DNA of 64,000 nucleotides from the NCBI GenBank assembly GCA_900759045.1, contig CAAETU010000079.1, positions 51,696-115,695 of the forward strand. Direction: 5' to 3'. A program made the translations under genes and the position numbers. Below the pieces are notes generated by a model. The model was not told the DNA's origin. It did no database searches and saw only the letters and a list, made by a program, of their open reading frames with translations. Numbering within the stretch: the stretch's first letter is position 1; each line of letters starts with the position of its first letter. Source of the stretch: an uncultured Collinsella sp. (GTDB taxonomy: Bacteria; Actinomycetota; Coriobacteriia; Coriobacteriales; Coriobacteriaceae). Below, one piece after another: positions 26,468 to 35,128 of the stretch.

Positions 26468-29206
26468 CTAGGCTTTATTTGCGGTCTTTTTCTTCTTGCT
26501 CGGCATCGAGACCTTAATGCCCTGGGCGGACTTGGTCACACGCGAGCGAGTGACGCCCGTGCCCTTCTTTTTCTTGGGCTGGGCCTTTTCCACACCCTCG
26601 AGCGCGCGAACCTCGGCCTCGCGAGCGGTGCGCTCCTCACGGCGCTGCGCCATATCGGCGGCGACGCGCTTGGCAAAACGCTGGGCAGTTGAGCCCGTCG
26701 AGCTCACCTTGCCGCCGCCACGACCCAGACGGACGCGAACGCCGCGGCCAAAGCCGGTGGCAGCATGGCGACGACGCGGCTTAAGCGAATCCATCATCGT
26801 GGCGAGCTTAAAGAACACCGTGCAGGTAAAGACGATGATCGCCAGTAAGATAACCGCCTCACCCGTCGACAGGTTGGCGATGGACAGCAGCTGCGGGAAT
26901 CCGATAACACCCGCCAGGATGCCGACGACGACAAACACAAAAAGCACCACACGCAAGGGCGTAAGCGGCTGCGAGATACGCCAGATCAGACTCACGCTCG
27001 CCGCACACGACGTAAGCAGGCACATGGTCGAAAGCGTGAGCTGGTTAAAGCCAAACACGCGCGCTACAAAGATATCGAGCGCCGCAGCCATAATAACCGC
27101 CAGCGACGCCGGCAACGCACGCTTGAGCACGTTGGTCAAGAATGACCCCTTCACGCGGGCGTTGTTGGGCTCCAAACCCAGCACAAAGCCCGGCGCGCCG
27201 ATGCAGAAGAAGTTGATGAGTGTCATCTGAATCGGCTCGAAGGGATACGGCGGAAACGCGATGCATAGCGCCGCCAGGCCCATCGAGAACAGCGTCTTAG
27301 TCAAGAACAGCGCCGCAGAGCGCTGAAGGTTGTTGATGGAGCGACGGCCCTCAGCCACCACGGCGGGCATCGAGGCAAAATCGTTGTCGACCAGCACGAT
27401 CTCGGCCACGTTGCGCGCAGCATCGGAACCGGCGGCCATGGCCACGGAGCAGTCGGCCTCCTTGAGCGCCAGCACGTCGTTGACGCCGTCGCCCGTCATG
27501 GCAACGGTATGGTCGCGACGCTTGAGCGCCTGCACGAGTTCGCGCTTTTGCTGCGGCGTCACGCGACCAAAGACGTGATAGCGGTCCACCGCCGCATCAA
27601 TCTTGGACGGCGTATCAAGCGTCGTGGCGTCGACGTAGGCATCGGCCCCCGGAACGCCCACCACGCGCGCGATCGATGACACCGTGCGCGGGTCGTCGCC
27701 GCTGATCACGTTGAGGGTCACACCCTGCTCGTTAAAGTAGCCGATGGTCTCGGCAGCCGAGGTACGGATCTCGTCGCGAATGGTCACAAAGCCCACGGGC
27801 TCGGCCTCGCCCGCCATATCGCCGTCGGGCGTAAAGCCGTCCACACGGGCCACCACAAGCACGCGGCAGGTGTCGGCAAGCTCGGCCACACGATTCTCGA
27901 CCTGCGCAAAGACGCGCTCCGAAAGTACAAATTGCGCTGCGCCCATCACATAGGAGCCCTGCGCAAACGAGGCGCCGCTCCACTTTTTGGACGAAGAGAA
28001 CGGAATGACCGCCAGCGGCTCGGAAACCTCGACCGGGCGGTCAGCGTAATAGTTGAGCAGCGCCTGACAGGTCTCGTTGGCGTCTGCCGAGGTGGCACGC
28101 GCCACGTTGGCGAGCGCAAAATCGAGGACCGTGGTCTCGACGGGGACAGCTGCCTCGTCCGAGTCCGCGCCAAAGCCAACGCCCTCAACAGGCAGCGGGT
28201 AGGTACCCTCGACCTCCATACGGCCCGAGGTAATGGTGCCCGTCTTGTCCAGGCACAGCACGTCGACGCGCGCGAGCGTCTCGATACAGTAGAGCTGCTG
28301 CGCGAGTACCTTGCGGCGCGCCAGACGCACCGTGGCGATGGCAAGCACCGACGAAGTCAGCAGCACCAGGCCCTGCGGAATCATGCCCAAAAGAGCGCCC
28401 ACCGTAGACAGCAGCGCCGACGAAGGCACGCGACCGGCAAGCAGCTCGGAAAAACACCACGAAAGCGCGCTATCGCCCGGCGTACCGGCGGCATCCCACA
28501 GCTCACTCACGCTCGAGGCAAAGAGCGCCAGGCCGAGCGGAATCATAATGAGGCTCGCAAAGCGCACGATGGCGTTGAGCGCATTCATGATCTCGGAATT
28601 GACCTTTTTGACGTACTTGGCCTCGTTGTTGATCTTGGCCACGTAGTTGTCGGCGCCAACATGGATCACGCGGGCGCGCAGCAGGCCCGAGTCGATAAAG
28701 CTGCCGCTCATGAGCTCGGAGCCGGGCTGCTTTTTGATGAGATCGCTCTCGCCCGTCAGCAGGCTCTCGTTCACGAGTGCCTCACCCGAAACCACCACGG
28801 CGTCGGCCGGAATCTGGTCACCGCGCCCCAAGCGGATGATGTCGTCGAGCACGATCTGGTCCAGATCGAGCTCCACCTCGGCACCGTCGCGCACCGCGAT
28901 GGCCTTCTTAGAGGTCAGCAGCGTAAGCTTATCGACCATCTTCTTGGAGCGCATGGACTGAATGACGCCGATGGCGGTATTCAAAAACACCACGAACAGG
29001 AACGTGAGGTTCTTGAACGATCCGGTCAGTAACACCAAAATCGCCAAGACAGCGTTGATCAAGTTAAACAGCGTGCAGAGGTTCTCGATGATGAGCTCTT
29101 TGACCGATTTGGTCTTAAGCTCCATGTTGCGGTTGATCTTACCGGCGGCGATGCGCTCCTCGACCTCGGCGGTCGAAAGCCCGCGCTCGATATCCGTTGC
29201 TGCCAT
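26468..29206 (-). CDS. P-type ATPase, CtpE-like cation transporter
   Basis: This membrane pump couples ATP hydrolysis to cation transport; CtpE-type members are linked to calcium or other metals, so the substrate is uncertain. From the ATG at 29206 it has about 912 residues. It shows LTGESDLI, the phosphorylation motif CLDKTGTITSG and the hinge MTGDGVNDVLALKEAD, with about ten membrane helices. A cytosolic tail of about 100 residues is rich in Lys and Arg and is unusual. Longer frames run into the tRNA gene; an ATG four codons upstream (29218) is also possible. Confidence 0.88.
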   Translation of the reverse strand: MAATDIERGLSTAEVEERIAAGKINRNMELKTKSVKELIIENLCTLFNLINAVLAILVLLTGSFKNLTFLFVVFLNTAIGVIQSMRSKKMVDKLTLLTSKKAIAVRDGAEVELDLDQIVLDDIIRLGRGDQIPADAVVVSGEALVNESLLTGESDLIKKQPGSELMSGSFIDSGLLRARVIHVGADNYVAKINNEAKYVKKVNSEIMNALNAIVRFASLIMIPLGLALFASSVSELWDAAGTPGDSALSWCFSELLAGRVPSSALLSTVGALLGMIPQGLVLLTSSVLAIATVRLARRKVLAQQLYCIETLARVDVLCLDKTGTITSGRMEVEGTYPLPVEGVGFGADSDEAAVPVETTVLDFALANVARATSADANETCQALLNYYADRPVEVSEPLAVIPFSSSKKWSGASFAQGSYVMGAAQFVLSERVFAQVENRVAELADTCRVLVVARVDGFTPDGDMAGEAEPVGFVTIRDEIRTSAAETIGYFNEQGVTLNVISGDDPRTVSSIARVVGVPGADAYVDATTLDTPSKIDAAVDRYHVFGRVTPQQKRELVQALKRRDHTVAMTGDGVNDVLALKEADCSVAMAAGSDAARNVAEIVLVDNDFASMPAVVAEGRRSINNLQRSAALFLTKTLFSMGLAALCIAFPPYPFEPIQMTLINFFCIGAPGFVLGLEPNNARVKGSFLTNVLKRALPASLAVIMAAALDIFVARVFGFNQLTLSTMCLLTSCAASVSLIWRISQPLTPLRVVLFVFVVVGILAGVIGFPQLLSIANLSTGEAVILLAIIVFTCTVFFKLATMMDSLKPRRRHAATGFGRGVRVRLGRGGGKVSSTGSTAQRFAKRVAADMAQRREERTAREAEVRALEGVEKAQPKKKKGTGVTRSRVTKSAQGIKVSMPSKKKKTANKA

Positions 29207-29234
29207 ACCACGTCCCATCACGTCGCGTCGGTAT

Positions 29235-29270
29235 AAGAAAACCGCCCGGACCATGCGAGGTTCGGACGGT
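29235..29270 (-). terminator. intrinsic terminator of tRNA-Arg(CCG)
   Basis: ACCGTCCGAACC pairs with GGTCCGGGCGGT around a short loop, followed by TTTTC on the minus strand. It sits 12 bases after the tRNA 3' end and just before the ATPase start. Confidence 0.75.
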
Positions 29271-29281
29271 CTTACGTTCGA

Positions 29282-29358
29282 TGGTGCCCCATGTTGGATT
29301 CGAACCAACGGCCTTCTGCTCCGGAGGCAGACGCTCTAATCCCCTGAGCTAATAGGGC
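29282..29358 (-). tRNA. tRNA-Arg, anticodon CCG
   Basis: A full 77-nt cloverleaf with encoded CCA: acceptor stem GCCCTAT/ATGGGGC, anticodon stem TCTGC/GCAGA around loop CTCCGGA (anticodon CCG, reading CGG), and T-arm GTTGG-TTCGAAT-CCAAC. It has its own promoter and terminator. Confidence 0.97.
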
Positions 29359-29369
29359 CAACATTTGAC

Positions 29370-29399
29370 ATTATACCCAAGTGCACCACGGGCTATCAA
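29370..29399 (-). promoter_or_regulatory. promoter of tRNA-Arg(CCG)
   Basis: TTGATA (29394-29399) and a perfect TATAAT (29370-29375) are 18 bp apart on the minus strand, ending 12 bp before the tRNA. Confidence 0.8.
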
Positions 29400-29452
29400 A
29401 ATAAAAGAAAAAGCTTTGCGATTCCGAGGAAGACGCGATGCAACGGCCCACT

Positions 29453-29481
29453 TTAGAAGGCAAAAGCGAGTCAGATAGTAT
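29453..29481 (+). promoter_or_regulatory. promoter of the aro operon
   Basis: TTAGAA (29453-29458) and TAGTAT (29476-29481) are 17 bp apart. An overlapping TATAAA (29479-29484) is an alternative -10. Either puts the RNA start at about 29488-29491, at the first base of a small leader ORF. Confidence 0.5.
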
Positions 29482-29489
29482 AAACTCTC

Positions 29490-29564
29490 ATGCACCATAT
29501 ACACGGCTCGCGATGCGGGCCGTTTTTGCAAGGGTTATCCATCGAGGTGAGAGGCACACCATGA
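29490..29564 (+). CDS. possible leader peptide ORF overlapping aroF
   Basis: A 24-codon frame starts with ATG next to the predicted RNA start and ends in a TGA overlapping the aroF ATG (ATGA). The peptide begins MHHIHGSRC and holds three His codons in its first five, one Phe, and no Trp or Tyr. There is no ribosome binding site, so it would be leaderless. It spans the terminator-like hairpin at 29503-29527. Whether it is translated is unknown. Confidence 0.3.
   Translation: MHHIHGSRCGPFLQGLSIEVRGTP
29503..29527 (+). terminator. terminator-like hairpin in the aroF leader (possible attenuator)
   Basis: ACGGCTCGC pairs with GCGGGCCGT (9 bp with one U-G) around GAT, followed by TTTTT. It lies between the predicted promoter and the aroF ATG at 29561, so it would stop transcription before the first structural gene unless disrupted. 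Confidence 0.65.
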
Positions 29565-30583
29565 TTGCAATTTTAAAACAGAGCGCCAGCGACGAGGCCG
29601 TCAGCCATATCGTCAGCTGGATTGAGAAAAAGGGCCTGAAGACCGACGTCTCGCGCGGCGAGAACGAGACGATTATCGGCCTGGTGGGCGATACGACCAA
29701 GATCGACCCGTTCCTGCTCGAGTCCATGGATGTCGTCGAGCGCGTGCAGCGCGTCTCCGAGCCGTTCAAGCGCGCAAATCGCAAGTTCCACCCCGAGGAC
29801 TCCGTCATCGACTGCGGCCACGGCGTCAAGATCGGCGGCGACCAGTTCCAGGTCATCGCCGGTCCCTGCTCCGTCGAGGGCGAGAACCTCATCCGCATCG
29901 CACGCCGCGTGAAGGCCGCCGGTGCCACGATGCTGCGCGGCGGTGCCTACAAGCCCCGCACCTCCCCCTACGCCTACCAGGGCATGGGCCCCGCCGGCCT
30001 CGACCTGCTGTGCGAGGCGTCTGCCGAGCTCGACATGCCGATTGTCACCGAGATCATGGACCCACGCGACGTGCAGGTCTTCCTTGACAAGAAGATTGAC
30101 GTCATGCAAATCGGCGCCCGCAACGCCCAGAACTTCCCCCTGCTCAAGGAGGTCGGCAAGACCCAGACCCCGATTCTGCTCAAGCGCGGCATGTCCGGCA
30201 CGATCGACGAGCTGCTCATGGCTGCCGAGTACATCATGAGCGAGGGCAACGACAACGTTATCCTGTGCGAGCGCGGCATCCGCACCTTCGAGACCCGCAC
30301 CCGCAACACCTTCGACCTCAACGCCGTGCCGGTGCTGCACCACCTGTCGCACCTGCCCGTCGTCGCCGACCCCAGCCACGCCACCGGCTACACCCGCTAC
30401 GTTGAGCCCATGGCGCTCGCCGCGACCGCCTGCGGCGCCAACGGCCTGGAGATCGAGGTCCACGACGAGCCGAGCCGGGCCTGGTCCGACGCCGCCCAGG
30501 CCCTCACCCCCGATCAGTTCGACGACACCATGCGCCGCATCCGAGCCATCCGCGAGGTTGTCTGCCAAGAGACCATGGAGTAG
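29561..30583 (+). CDS. aroF: 3-deoxy-7-phosphoheptulonate synthase
   Basis: DAHP synthase condenses PEP with erythrose-4-phosphate, the first shikimate step. The ATG at 29561 behind GAGAGG gives 340 residues. An N-terminal ferredoxin-like domain (MIAILKQSASDEAVSHIV, about 1-70) precedes the barrel, as in Thermotoga-type enzymes. Barrel motifs are VIAGPCSVEGENL (about 105-117), LRGGAYKPRTSPYAYQG, IGARNAQNFPLL, LLKRGMSGTIDE and VVADPSHATG. The N-terminal domain often gives feedback control by Tyr or Phe. It leads the aro cluster. Confidence 0.96.
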   Translation: MIAILKQSASDEAVSHIVSWIEKKGLKTDVSRGENETIIGLVGDTTKIDPFLLESMDVVERVQRVSEPFKRANRKFHPEDSVIDCGHGVKIGGDQFQVIAGPCSVEGENLIRIARRVKAAGATMLRGGAYKPRTSPYAYQGMGPAGLDLLCEASAELDMPIVTEIMDPRDVQVFLDKKIDVMQIGARNAQNFPLLKEVGKTQTPILLKRGMSGTIDELLMAAEYIMSEGNDNVILCERGIRTFETRTRNTFDLNAVPVLHHLSHLPVVADPSHATGYTRYVEPMALAATACGANGLEIEVHDEPSRAWSDAAQALTPDQFDDTMRRIRAIREVVCQETME

Positions 30584-30586
30584 CCC

Positions 30587-31501
30587 ATGGGTACGGTGAG
30601 AAACGCGCGCGTTAACCAGGGCGGCCCCAAGTGCGCCGGCATCGTCGGCCTTGGCCTCATCGGCGGTAGCTTTGCCCGCGGCTATGCACAGGCGGGCGTC
30701 CGCGTGCTGGCCTGGGACCCCGATGACGATGTCATGACGGCCGCCAGCATGGGCACTGTCGCCGGAGAGCTCAACGACAAGACACTCGGCGAATGCGACA
30801 TCATCGTCCTGGCTTGCTACCCCGAGGCCTGCATCGAGTGGCTCGAGGCGCATGCCCAGGCGCTCGCCGACGCCACCGACACCGAGGCCATTATGGGCCC
30901 CGTGGTGATCGACACGGTGGGCGTCAAGGACATCGTGTGCGAACGCGCCTTTGAGCTTGCCCGCGAACACGGCTTTTACTTTGTGGGCGCGCACCCCATG
31001 GCGGGCACCCAGTTCTCGGGCTACGCGCACTCCCGCGCCGACCTGTTCCAGGGCGCCCCGCTCGTGCTCGTTCCGCCCGCGGTGGACGATGCCCTTAAGC
31101 TGGAGCTCTTGGGGCAGGTGCGCGAGATGGTGCGCCCCTTGGGCTTTGGCAAGTTCAGCGTGACCAGCGCCGCCGAGCACGACCGCGTCATCGCCTTCAC
31201 GAGCCAGCTTGCGCACGTGGTGTCCAACGCCTACGTAAAGAGCCCGACCGCCCAGGTCCACCACGGCTTTTCGGCCGGTAGCTACCGCGATCTCACCCGC
31301 GTGGCGCACCTCAACCCGCAAATGTGGTCCGAGCTCATGATCGACGACGCCGACGCGCTCGCCTTCGAGATCGACCATCTAATCGAGTCGCTTGGCGCCT
31401 ACAGCCGTGCGCTCAAGGACCGCGACCAGCGCTATCTGGAGAATCTCCTTGCCGAGGGCGACCGCATTAAGCGCGCGCTCGACGACGAGACCTCCCACTA
31501 G
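30587..31501 (+). CDS. tyrA: prephenate dehydrogenase
   Basis: TyrA oxidises and decarboxylates prephenate to 4-hydroxyphenylpyruvate for tyrosine. The 304 residues have the NAD motif GIVGLGLIGGSFARGY (about 18-33), a typical AWDPDDDV acidic end to the second strand, and VGAHPMAGTQFSGY (about 130-143). There is no fused chorismate mutase or ACT domain. It starts 3 bp after aroF with GGAG upstream. Arogenate dehydrogenase activity cannot be excluded. Confidence 0.93.
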   Translation: MGTVRNARVNQGGPKCAGIVGLGLIGGSFARGYAQAGVRVLAWDPDDDVMTAASMGTVAGELNDKTLGECDIIVLACYPEACIEWLEAHAQALADATDTEAIMGPVVIDTVGVKDIVCERAFELAREHGFYFVGAHPMAGTQFSGYAHSRADLFQGAPLVLVPPAVDDALKLELLGQVREMVRPLGFGKFSVTSAAEHDRVIAFTSQLAHVVSNAYVKSPTAQVHHGFSAGSYRDLTRVAHLNPQMWSELMIDDADALAFEIDHLIESLGAYSRALKDRDQRYLENLLAEGDRIKRALDDETSH

Positions 31502-31537
31502 ACCACCTATCACGCCAGCTCGAAAGGACCGAAGCTT

Positions 31538-32644
31538 ATGGCGATTACCATCGATATCGACACTGCACGCCCCTACCAGGTGCATGTTGGTACGTTTTTG
31601 CTGGAGCAGGCGGGACCGCTCGTGCGCGCCACTGCCGCCGGTACCAAGGCCGTCATCGTGACGGACACCAACGTGGGCCCGCTCTACCAAATGCCCGTTA
31701 AGCAGAGCCTGGAGGCATCAGGCTATGAGGTAAGCATTTGCACCTTCGAGGCCGGCGAGGCACACAAGCGCGCCGAGACCTACGTTGCCATTCTTGAGTT
31801 TGTAGCCGAGCACGAGCTTTCGCGTTCCGACGTGATCGTGGCACTCGGCGGCGGCGTCGTGGGCGACGTGGCGGGCTTTGTGGCCGCCACCTACATGCGC
31901 GGCTGCAAGTTTGTGCAGATCCCGACGAGCCTGCTCGCCATGGTGGATTCGTCGGTGGGCGGCAAGACGGCCATCGACCTGGCTGCTGGCAAGAACTTGG
32001 CCGGCGCCTTTTGGCAGCCGAGCGTGGTTATCGCCGACGTGGGGTGCCTGGCCACCCTCACGCCCGAGCAGTTCGCCGACGGCTGCGGCGAGGTTGTGAA
32101 ACACGCCGTGATCGCCGACCCGGAGCTTTTCGCCGAGCTGGAGAAGACCCCGCTCACGCTGGAGCTGCTCAACCGCGATGTGGCCCGCGTAGCGCTCATC
32201 ATCGCCCGCAATATCGATATCAAGCGCGCCGTGGTCGTCGCCGACGAGCGCGAAACCAACCAGCGCAAGCTCCTCAACTTTGGACACAGCGCCGGACACG
32301 CCGTCGAGGCCTGCGAGCACTTTGAGCTCGGACACGGCAACTGCGTGTCGATCGGCATGGGCATCATCACGCGCGCCGCGGCCCTACACGGCGTCTGCGA
32401 TGCCGCACTGCCCGGTCGTATTGAGGAGCTCTGCGCCCGCCATGGCCTCAAGACCCGCTGCGACCTAGATGCCGATGCCGTCTTTGCCGAGGCGCTCCAC
32501 GACAAGAAGCGCGCAGGCGACACCATCGACCTGGTGATTCCGCACGGCATTGGCCGCTGCAGCATCGACCGCACGCCGCTTTCCACTTTCCATGATTTAA
32601 TTGCCGAGGGCCTCGGCCAGAAGGGAGACGCATCCGCATGCTAG
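31538..32644 (+). CDS. aroB: 3-dehydroquinate synthase
   Basis: AroB converts DAHP to 3-dehydroquinate with NAD and a divalent metal. The 368 residues show VALGGGVVGDVAGFVAATY (about 102-120), QIPTSLLAMVDSSVGGKTAI (about 128-147), the metal-ligand regions CGEVVKHAVI and LNFGHSAGHAVE, and a helical C-terminal domain. The ATG at 31538 follows GAAAGGA. It overlaps aroA by 7 bp. Confidence 0.97.
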   Translation: MAITIDIDTARPYQVHVGTFLLEQAGPLVRATAAGTKAVIVTDTNVGPLYQMPVKQSLEASGYEVSICTFEAGEAHKRAETYVAILEFVAEHELSRSDVIVALGGGVVGDVAGFVAATYMRGCKFVQIPTSLLAMVDSSVGGKTAIDLAAGKNLAGAFWQPSVVIADVGCLATLTPEQFADGCGEVVKHAVIADPELFAELEKTPLTLELLNRDVARVALIIARNIDIKRAVVVADERETNQRKLLNFGHSAGHAVEACEHFELGHGNCVSIGMGIITRAAALHGVCDAALPGRIEELCARHGLKTRCDLDADAVFAEALHDKKRAGDTIDLVIPHGIGRCSIDRTPLSTFHDLIAEGLGQKGDASAC

Positions 32645-33957
32645 CCCGCATCACCCCGTCCCCGCTTAAGGGCACCGTTCCCGCCATCGCGTCCAAGTCG
32701 ATGACGCACCGCCTGATCATCTGCGCTGCGCTTGCCAACGGCGAGACGCACGTCGCCTGTAACACCACCTGCGCCGACATCGAGGCTACGGTGCGTTGCC
32801 TTACGGCCCTGGGTGCTCGCATCGAGACCGTCGAGGACGGCTTCCAGGTCCACCCCACCATGAAGAGCATTGAATTTGGCCTGCTCAAGGCCCTAGCCGG
32901 CGGCACGCTCGACTGCGGCGAGAGTGGCTCCACGCTGCGCTTTATGTTGCCCGTCGCCTGCGCGCTGGGCGCAGAAGCAACTTTTGTGGGTCAGGGACGC
33001 TTAGGCGCCCGCCCGCTGTCCCCGCTCTCGGACGAGATTATCGCCGCCGGCTGCGACCTACAGGGTCTGGGCGGTTTTCCGCTCAAGACGAGCGGCCGCA
33101 TGCGCCCGGGCACCTTTGTGCTTCCGGGCAACGTGAGCTCGCAGTATATCTCCGGCCTGCTGCTAGCGGCCCCGCTACTGGCCCAGCCCTCCTGTGTGCA
33201 AGTGACCGGCCTCATCGAGAGCCGCCCCTATATCAACCTGACCATCCAGGCCATGAAGGCCTTTGGTGTCGAGGTCAACGTCGAGCGTATTCCGGCCAAG
33301 GACGGCCAGCCCGAGATCACGAACTTCCGCGTGAGCAGTGGCTCGTACCGCACGCCTGGCAGCGTGGCCGTCGAGGGCGATTGGTCCAACGCCGCTTTTT
33401 GGCTGTGCGCCGGCGCTATCGGCTCCGACCCCATCACCGTCGAGGGCGTGTCGCTGAGCTCCGCGCAGGGCGACCGCAACGTGCTTGCCGCGCTTTCGCG
33501 CTTTGGCGCCCGCATCGTGCGCTCCACCAACGCCGCCACCGTGCAGTCCGACAAGCTCGCCGGCTTTGAGATGAGCGCGCACGACATCCCCGACTTGGTG
33601 CCCGTAATCTCGGCCGTGGCATCGCTGGCGCAGGGCCGCACGTTCATCCGCGATTGTGCCCGCCTGCGCATCAAGGAATCCGACCGTCTGGCCACTACCA
33701 CCCGCGAGCTCACCGCACTGGGCGCGCAGATACGCATTGCCGGCGACGACCTCATCATCAAGGGCGTCGATGCCTTTACCGGCGGCGAGGTCGATTCGCA
33801 CAACGACCACCGCATCGCCATGATGGCCGCCATCGCCGCGAGCCGTGCCACCGGCGAGGTCGTGATCCACAGCGCCGAGGCCGTCAACAAGTCCTATCCC
33901 GATTTCTTCGACCACTACCGCCTGCTGGGCGGCAAGGTCACGCTCGAGGAGGAATAG
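32638..33957 (+). CDS. aroA: 3-phosphoshikimate 1-carboxyvinyltransferase (EPSP synthase)
   Basis: AroA transfers the enolpyruvyl group of PEP to shikimate-3-phosphate. The 439 residues show IASKSMTHRLIICAALANGE (about 17-36) in place of the common PGSKSxSNR, DCGESGSTLRFMLPV (about 90-104), and RIKESDRLATTTREL with the catalytic Lys-Glu pair (about 343). NDHRIAMMAAI is near residue 393. The PEP-loop differs from the common LGNAGTAMRPL form, so it belongs to a divergent EPSPS class. It overlaps aroB and is 1 bp before aroC. Confidence 0.95.
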   Translation: MLARITPSPLKGTVPAIASKSMTHRLIICAALANGETHVACNTTCADIEATVRCLTALGARIETVEDGFQVHPTMKSIEFGLLKALAGGTLDCGESGSTLRFMLPVACALGAEATFVGQGRLGARPLSPLSDEIIAAGCDLQGLGGFPLKTSGRMRPGTFVLPGNVSSQYISGLLLAAPLLAQPSCVQVTGLIESRPYINLTIQAMKAFGVEVNVERIPAKDGQPEITNFRVSSGSYRTPGSVAVEGDWSNAAFWLCAGAIGSDPITVEGVSLSSAQGDRNVLAALSRFGARIVRSTNAATVQSDKLAGFEMSAHDIPDLVPVISAVASLAQGRTFIRDCARLRIKESDRLATTTRELTALGAQIRIAGDDLIIKGVDAFTGGEVDSHNDHRIAMMAAIAASRATGEVVIHSAEAVNKSYPDFFDHYRLLGGKVTLEEE

Positions 33958-33958
33958 C

Positions 33959-35056
33959 ATGTCCTCGACCTTTGGCAACGTTTTGCATCTGAGCATTTTC
34001 GGCCAGTCGCACTCCCCTGCTATCGGCTGCTCACTCGACGGCATTCCTGCCGGTATCGCCATTGACCAGGAGCAGCTGCAGGCCTTTTTGGACCGTCGCG
34101 CCCCCGGTCGCGACGAGACCGCAACCAAGCGCCGCGAAGCCGACGCCGCGCATATCATTGCCGGCGTGGTCGATGGGCACACCACCGGCGCACCCATCGC
34201 AGCGATTATCGAGAACACCAACACGCGCTCCAAGGACTATTCTGAGCTGCGCCGCAAGCCCCGCCCCGGGCACGCAGATTTTCCGGCGCGCGTGAAGTAC
34301 CACAACATGCACGACGTCGCCGGCGGAGGGCACTTCTCCGGCCGTCTGACGGCCCCTCTATGCATCGCCGGCGGCATCGCACTACAGGCGCTTGAGGCCC
34401 GTGGCATCAAGGTCATGGCGCACGTCGCGCAGATCGGTGGCATCTCCGACCTGCCCATGGACGACATGGTCTATCGCGAGGCCGACCGCAGGGCAATCCT
34501 TACGAACGACCTGCCCTGCATTGACGCCGCCGCTGCCGGTCGCATGCGCGAGGAAATTCTGGCCGCGCGCGACGAGCTCGACAGCATTGGTGGTATCGTG
34601 GAGTGCGGCATCTACGGGCTTCCCGCGGGCATCGGTGACCCCATGTTCGACGGCATCGAGAACCGCATCGCACAAATCGCCTTTGGTATTCCCGCCGTAA
34701 AGGGCGTGGAGTTTGGCATGGGCTTTGCCGTGGCCGCCATGCGCGGAAGCGAGAACAACGATCCATACCGCGTTGATGCCGAGACCGGCGAGATTGCGGT
34801 CGAGTCCAACAACGCCGGCGGCATCCTGGGCGGCATCTCCACCGGCGCGCCCGTCATGTGGCGCATGGCCGTGAAGCCAACGCCCTCCATCGGTCGCGAG
34901 CAGCAGACCGTGGACATGGACGCCATGGAAAATGCCGAGCTCTCGGTCCATGGCCGTCACGATCCCTGCATCGTCCCGCGTGCCGTCCCCGTAGCCGAGG
35001 CAGCCGCTGCCCTCGCCATCTGGGACGCCCTCCTCGAGGACGCCGCCCAGCTCTAA
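33959..35056 (+). CDS. aroC: chorismate synthase
   Basis: AroC eliminates phosphate from EPSP with reduced FMN to give chorismate. The 365 residues have the signatures GQSHSPAIGCSLDGIPAGI (about 15-33), RRKPRPGHADFPARVKY (about 98-114), GGGHFSGRLTAPLCIAGGIA and EIAVESNNAGGILGGISTG, and the ending DPCIVPRAVPVAEAAAAL. The ATG at 33959 follows GAGGAGG. No flavin reductase is fused. Between it and pheA are a GC hairpin and a repeat element. Confidence 0.97.
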   Translation: MSSTFGNVLHLSIFGQSHSPAIGCSLDGIPAGIAIDQEQLQAFLDRRAPGRDETATKRREADAAHIIAGVVDGHTTGAPIAAIIENTNTRSKDYSELRRKPRPGHADFPARVKYHNMHDVAGGGHFSGRLTAPLCIAGGIALQALEARGIKVMAHVAQIGGISDLPMDDMVYREADRRAILTNDLPCIDAAAAGRMREEILAARDELDSIGGIVECGIYGLPAGIGDPMFDGIENRIAQIAFGIPAVKGVEFGMGFAVAAMRGSENNDPYRVDAETGEIAVESNNAGGILGGISTGAPVMWRMAVKPTPSIGREQQTVDMDAMENAELSVHGRHDPCIVPRAVPVAEAAAALAIWDALLEDAAQL

Positions 35057-35065
35057 AAATCTCCG

Positions 35066-35085
35066 GGGGGCCAACTCCGGCCCCC
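35066..35085 (+). other. GC hairpin after aroC
   Basis: GGGGGCC pairs with GGCCCCC around AACTCC, 10 bases after the aroC stop. There is no T run, so it is more likely an RNA-stabilising or pausing hairpin than a terminator. Confidence 0.4.
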
Positions 35086-35088
35086 ACG

Positions 35089-35106
35089 CCCGTCCCAGAA
35101 AAATCA
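35089..35106 (-). repeat. GGGACGGG-family repeat fragment between aroC and pheA
   Basis: TGATTTTTCTGGGACGGG on the minus strand is identical to 26419-26436. The second palindrome arm present there is missing here, so this is a partial copy. Confidence 0.7.
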
Positions 35107-35128
35107 CCAACACGTGAAAGGGGCCTCC

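Noticed and set aside
29490..29564. Classical Trp, Phe or Tyr attenuator peptide
   Set aside because: The leader ORF has no Trp or Tyr codon and only one Phe, so an aromatic ribosome-stalling model is not supported.
35066..35085. Terminator after aroC
   Set aside because: The GC stem has no T run, and pheA follows closely in what looks like the same transcript.
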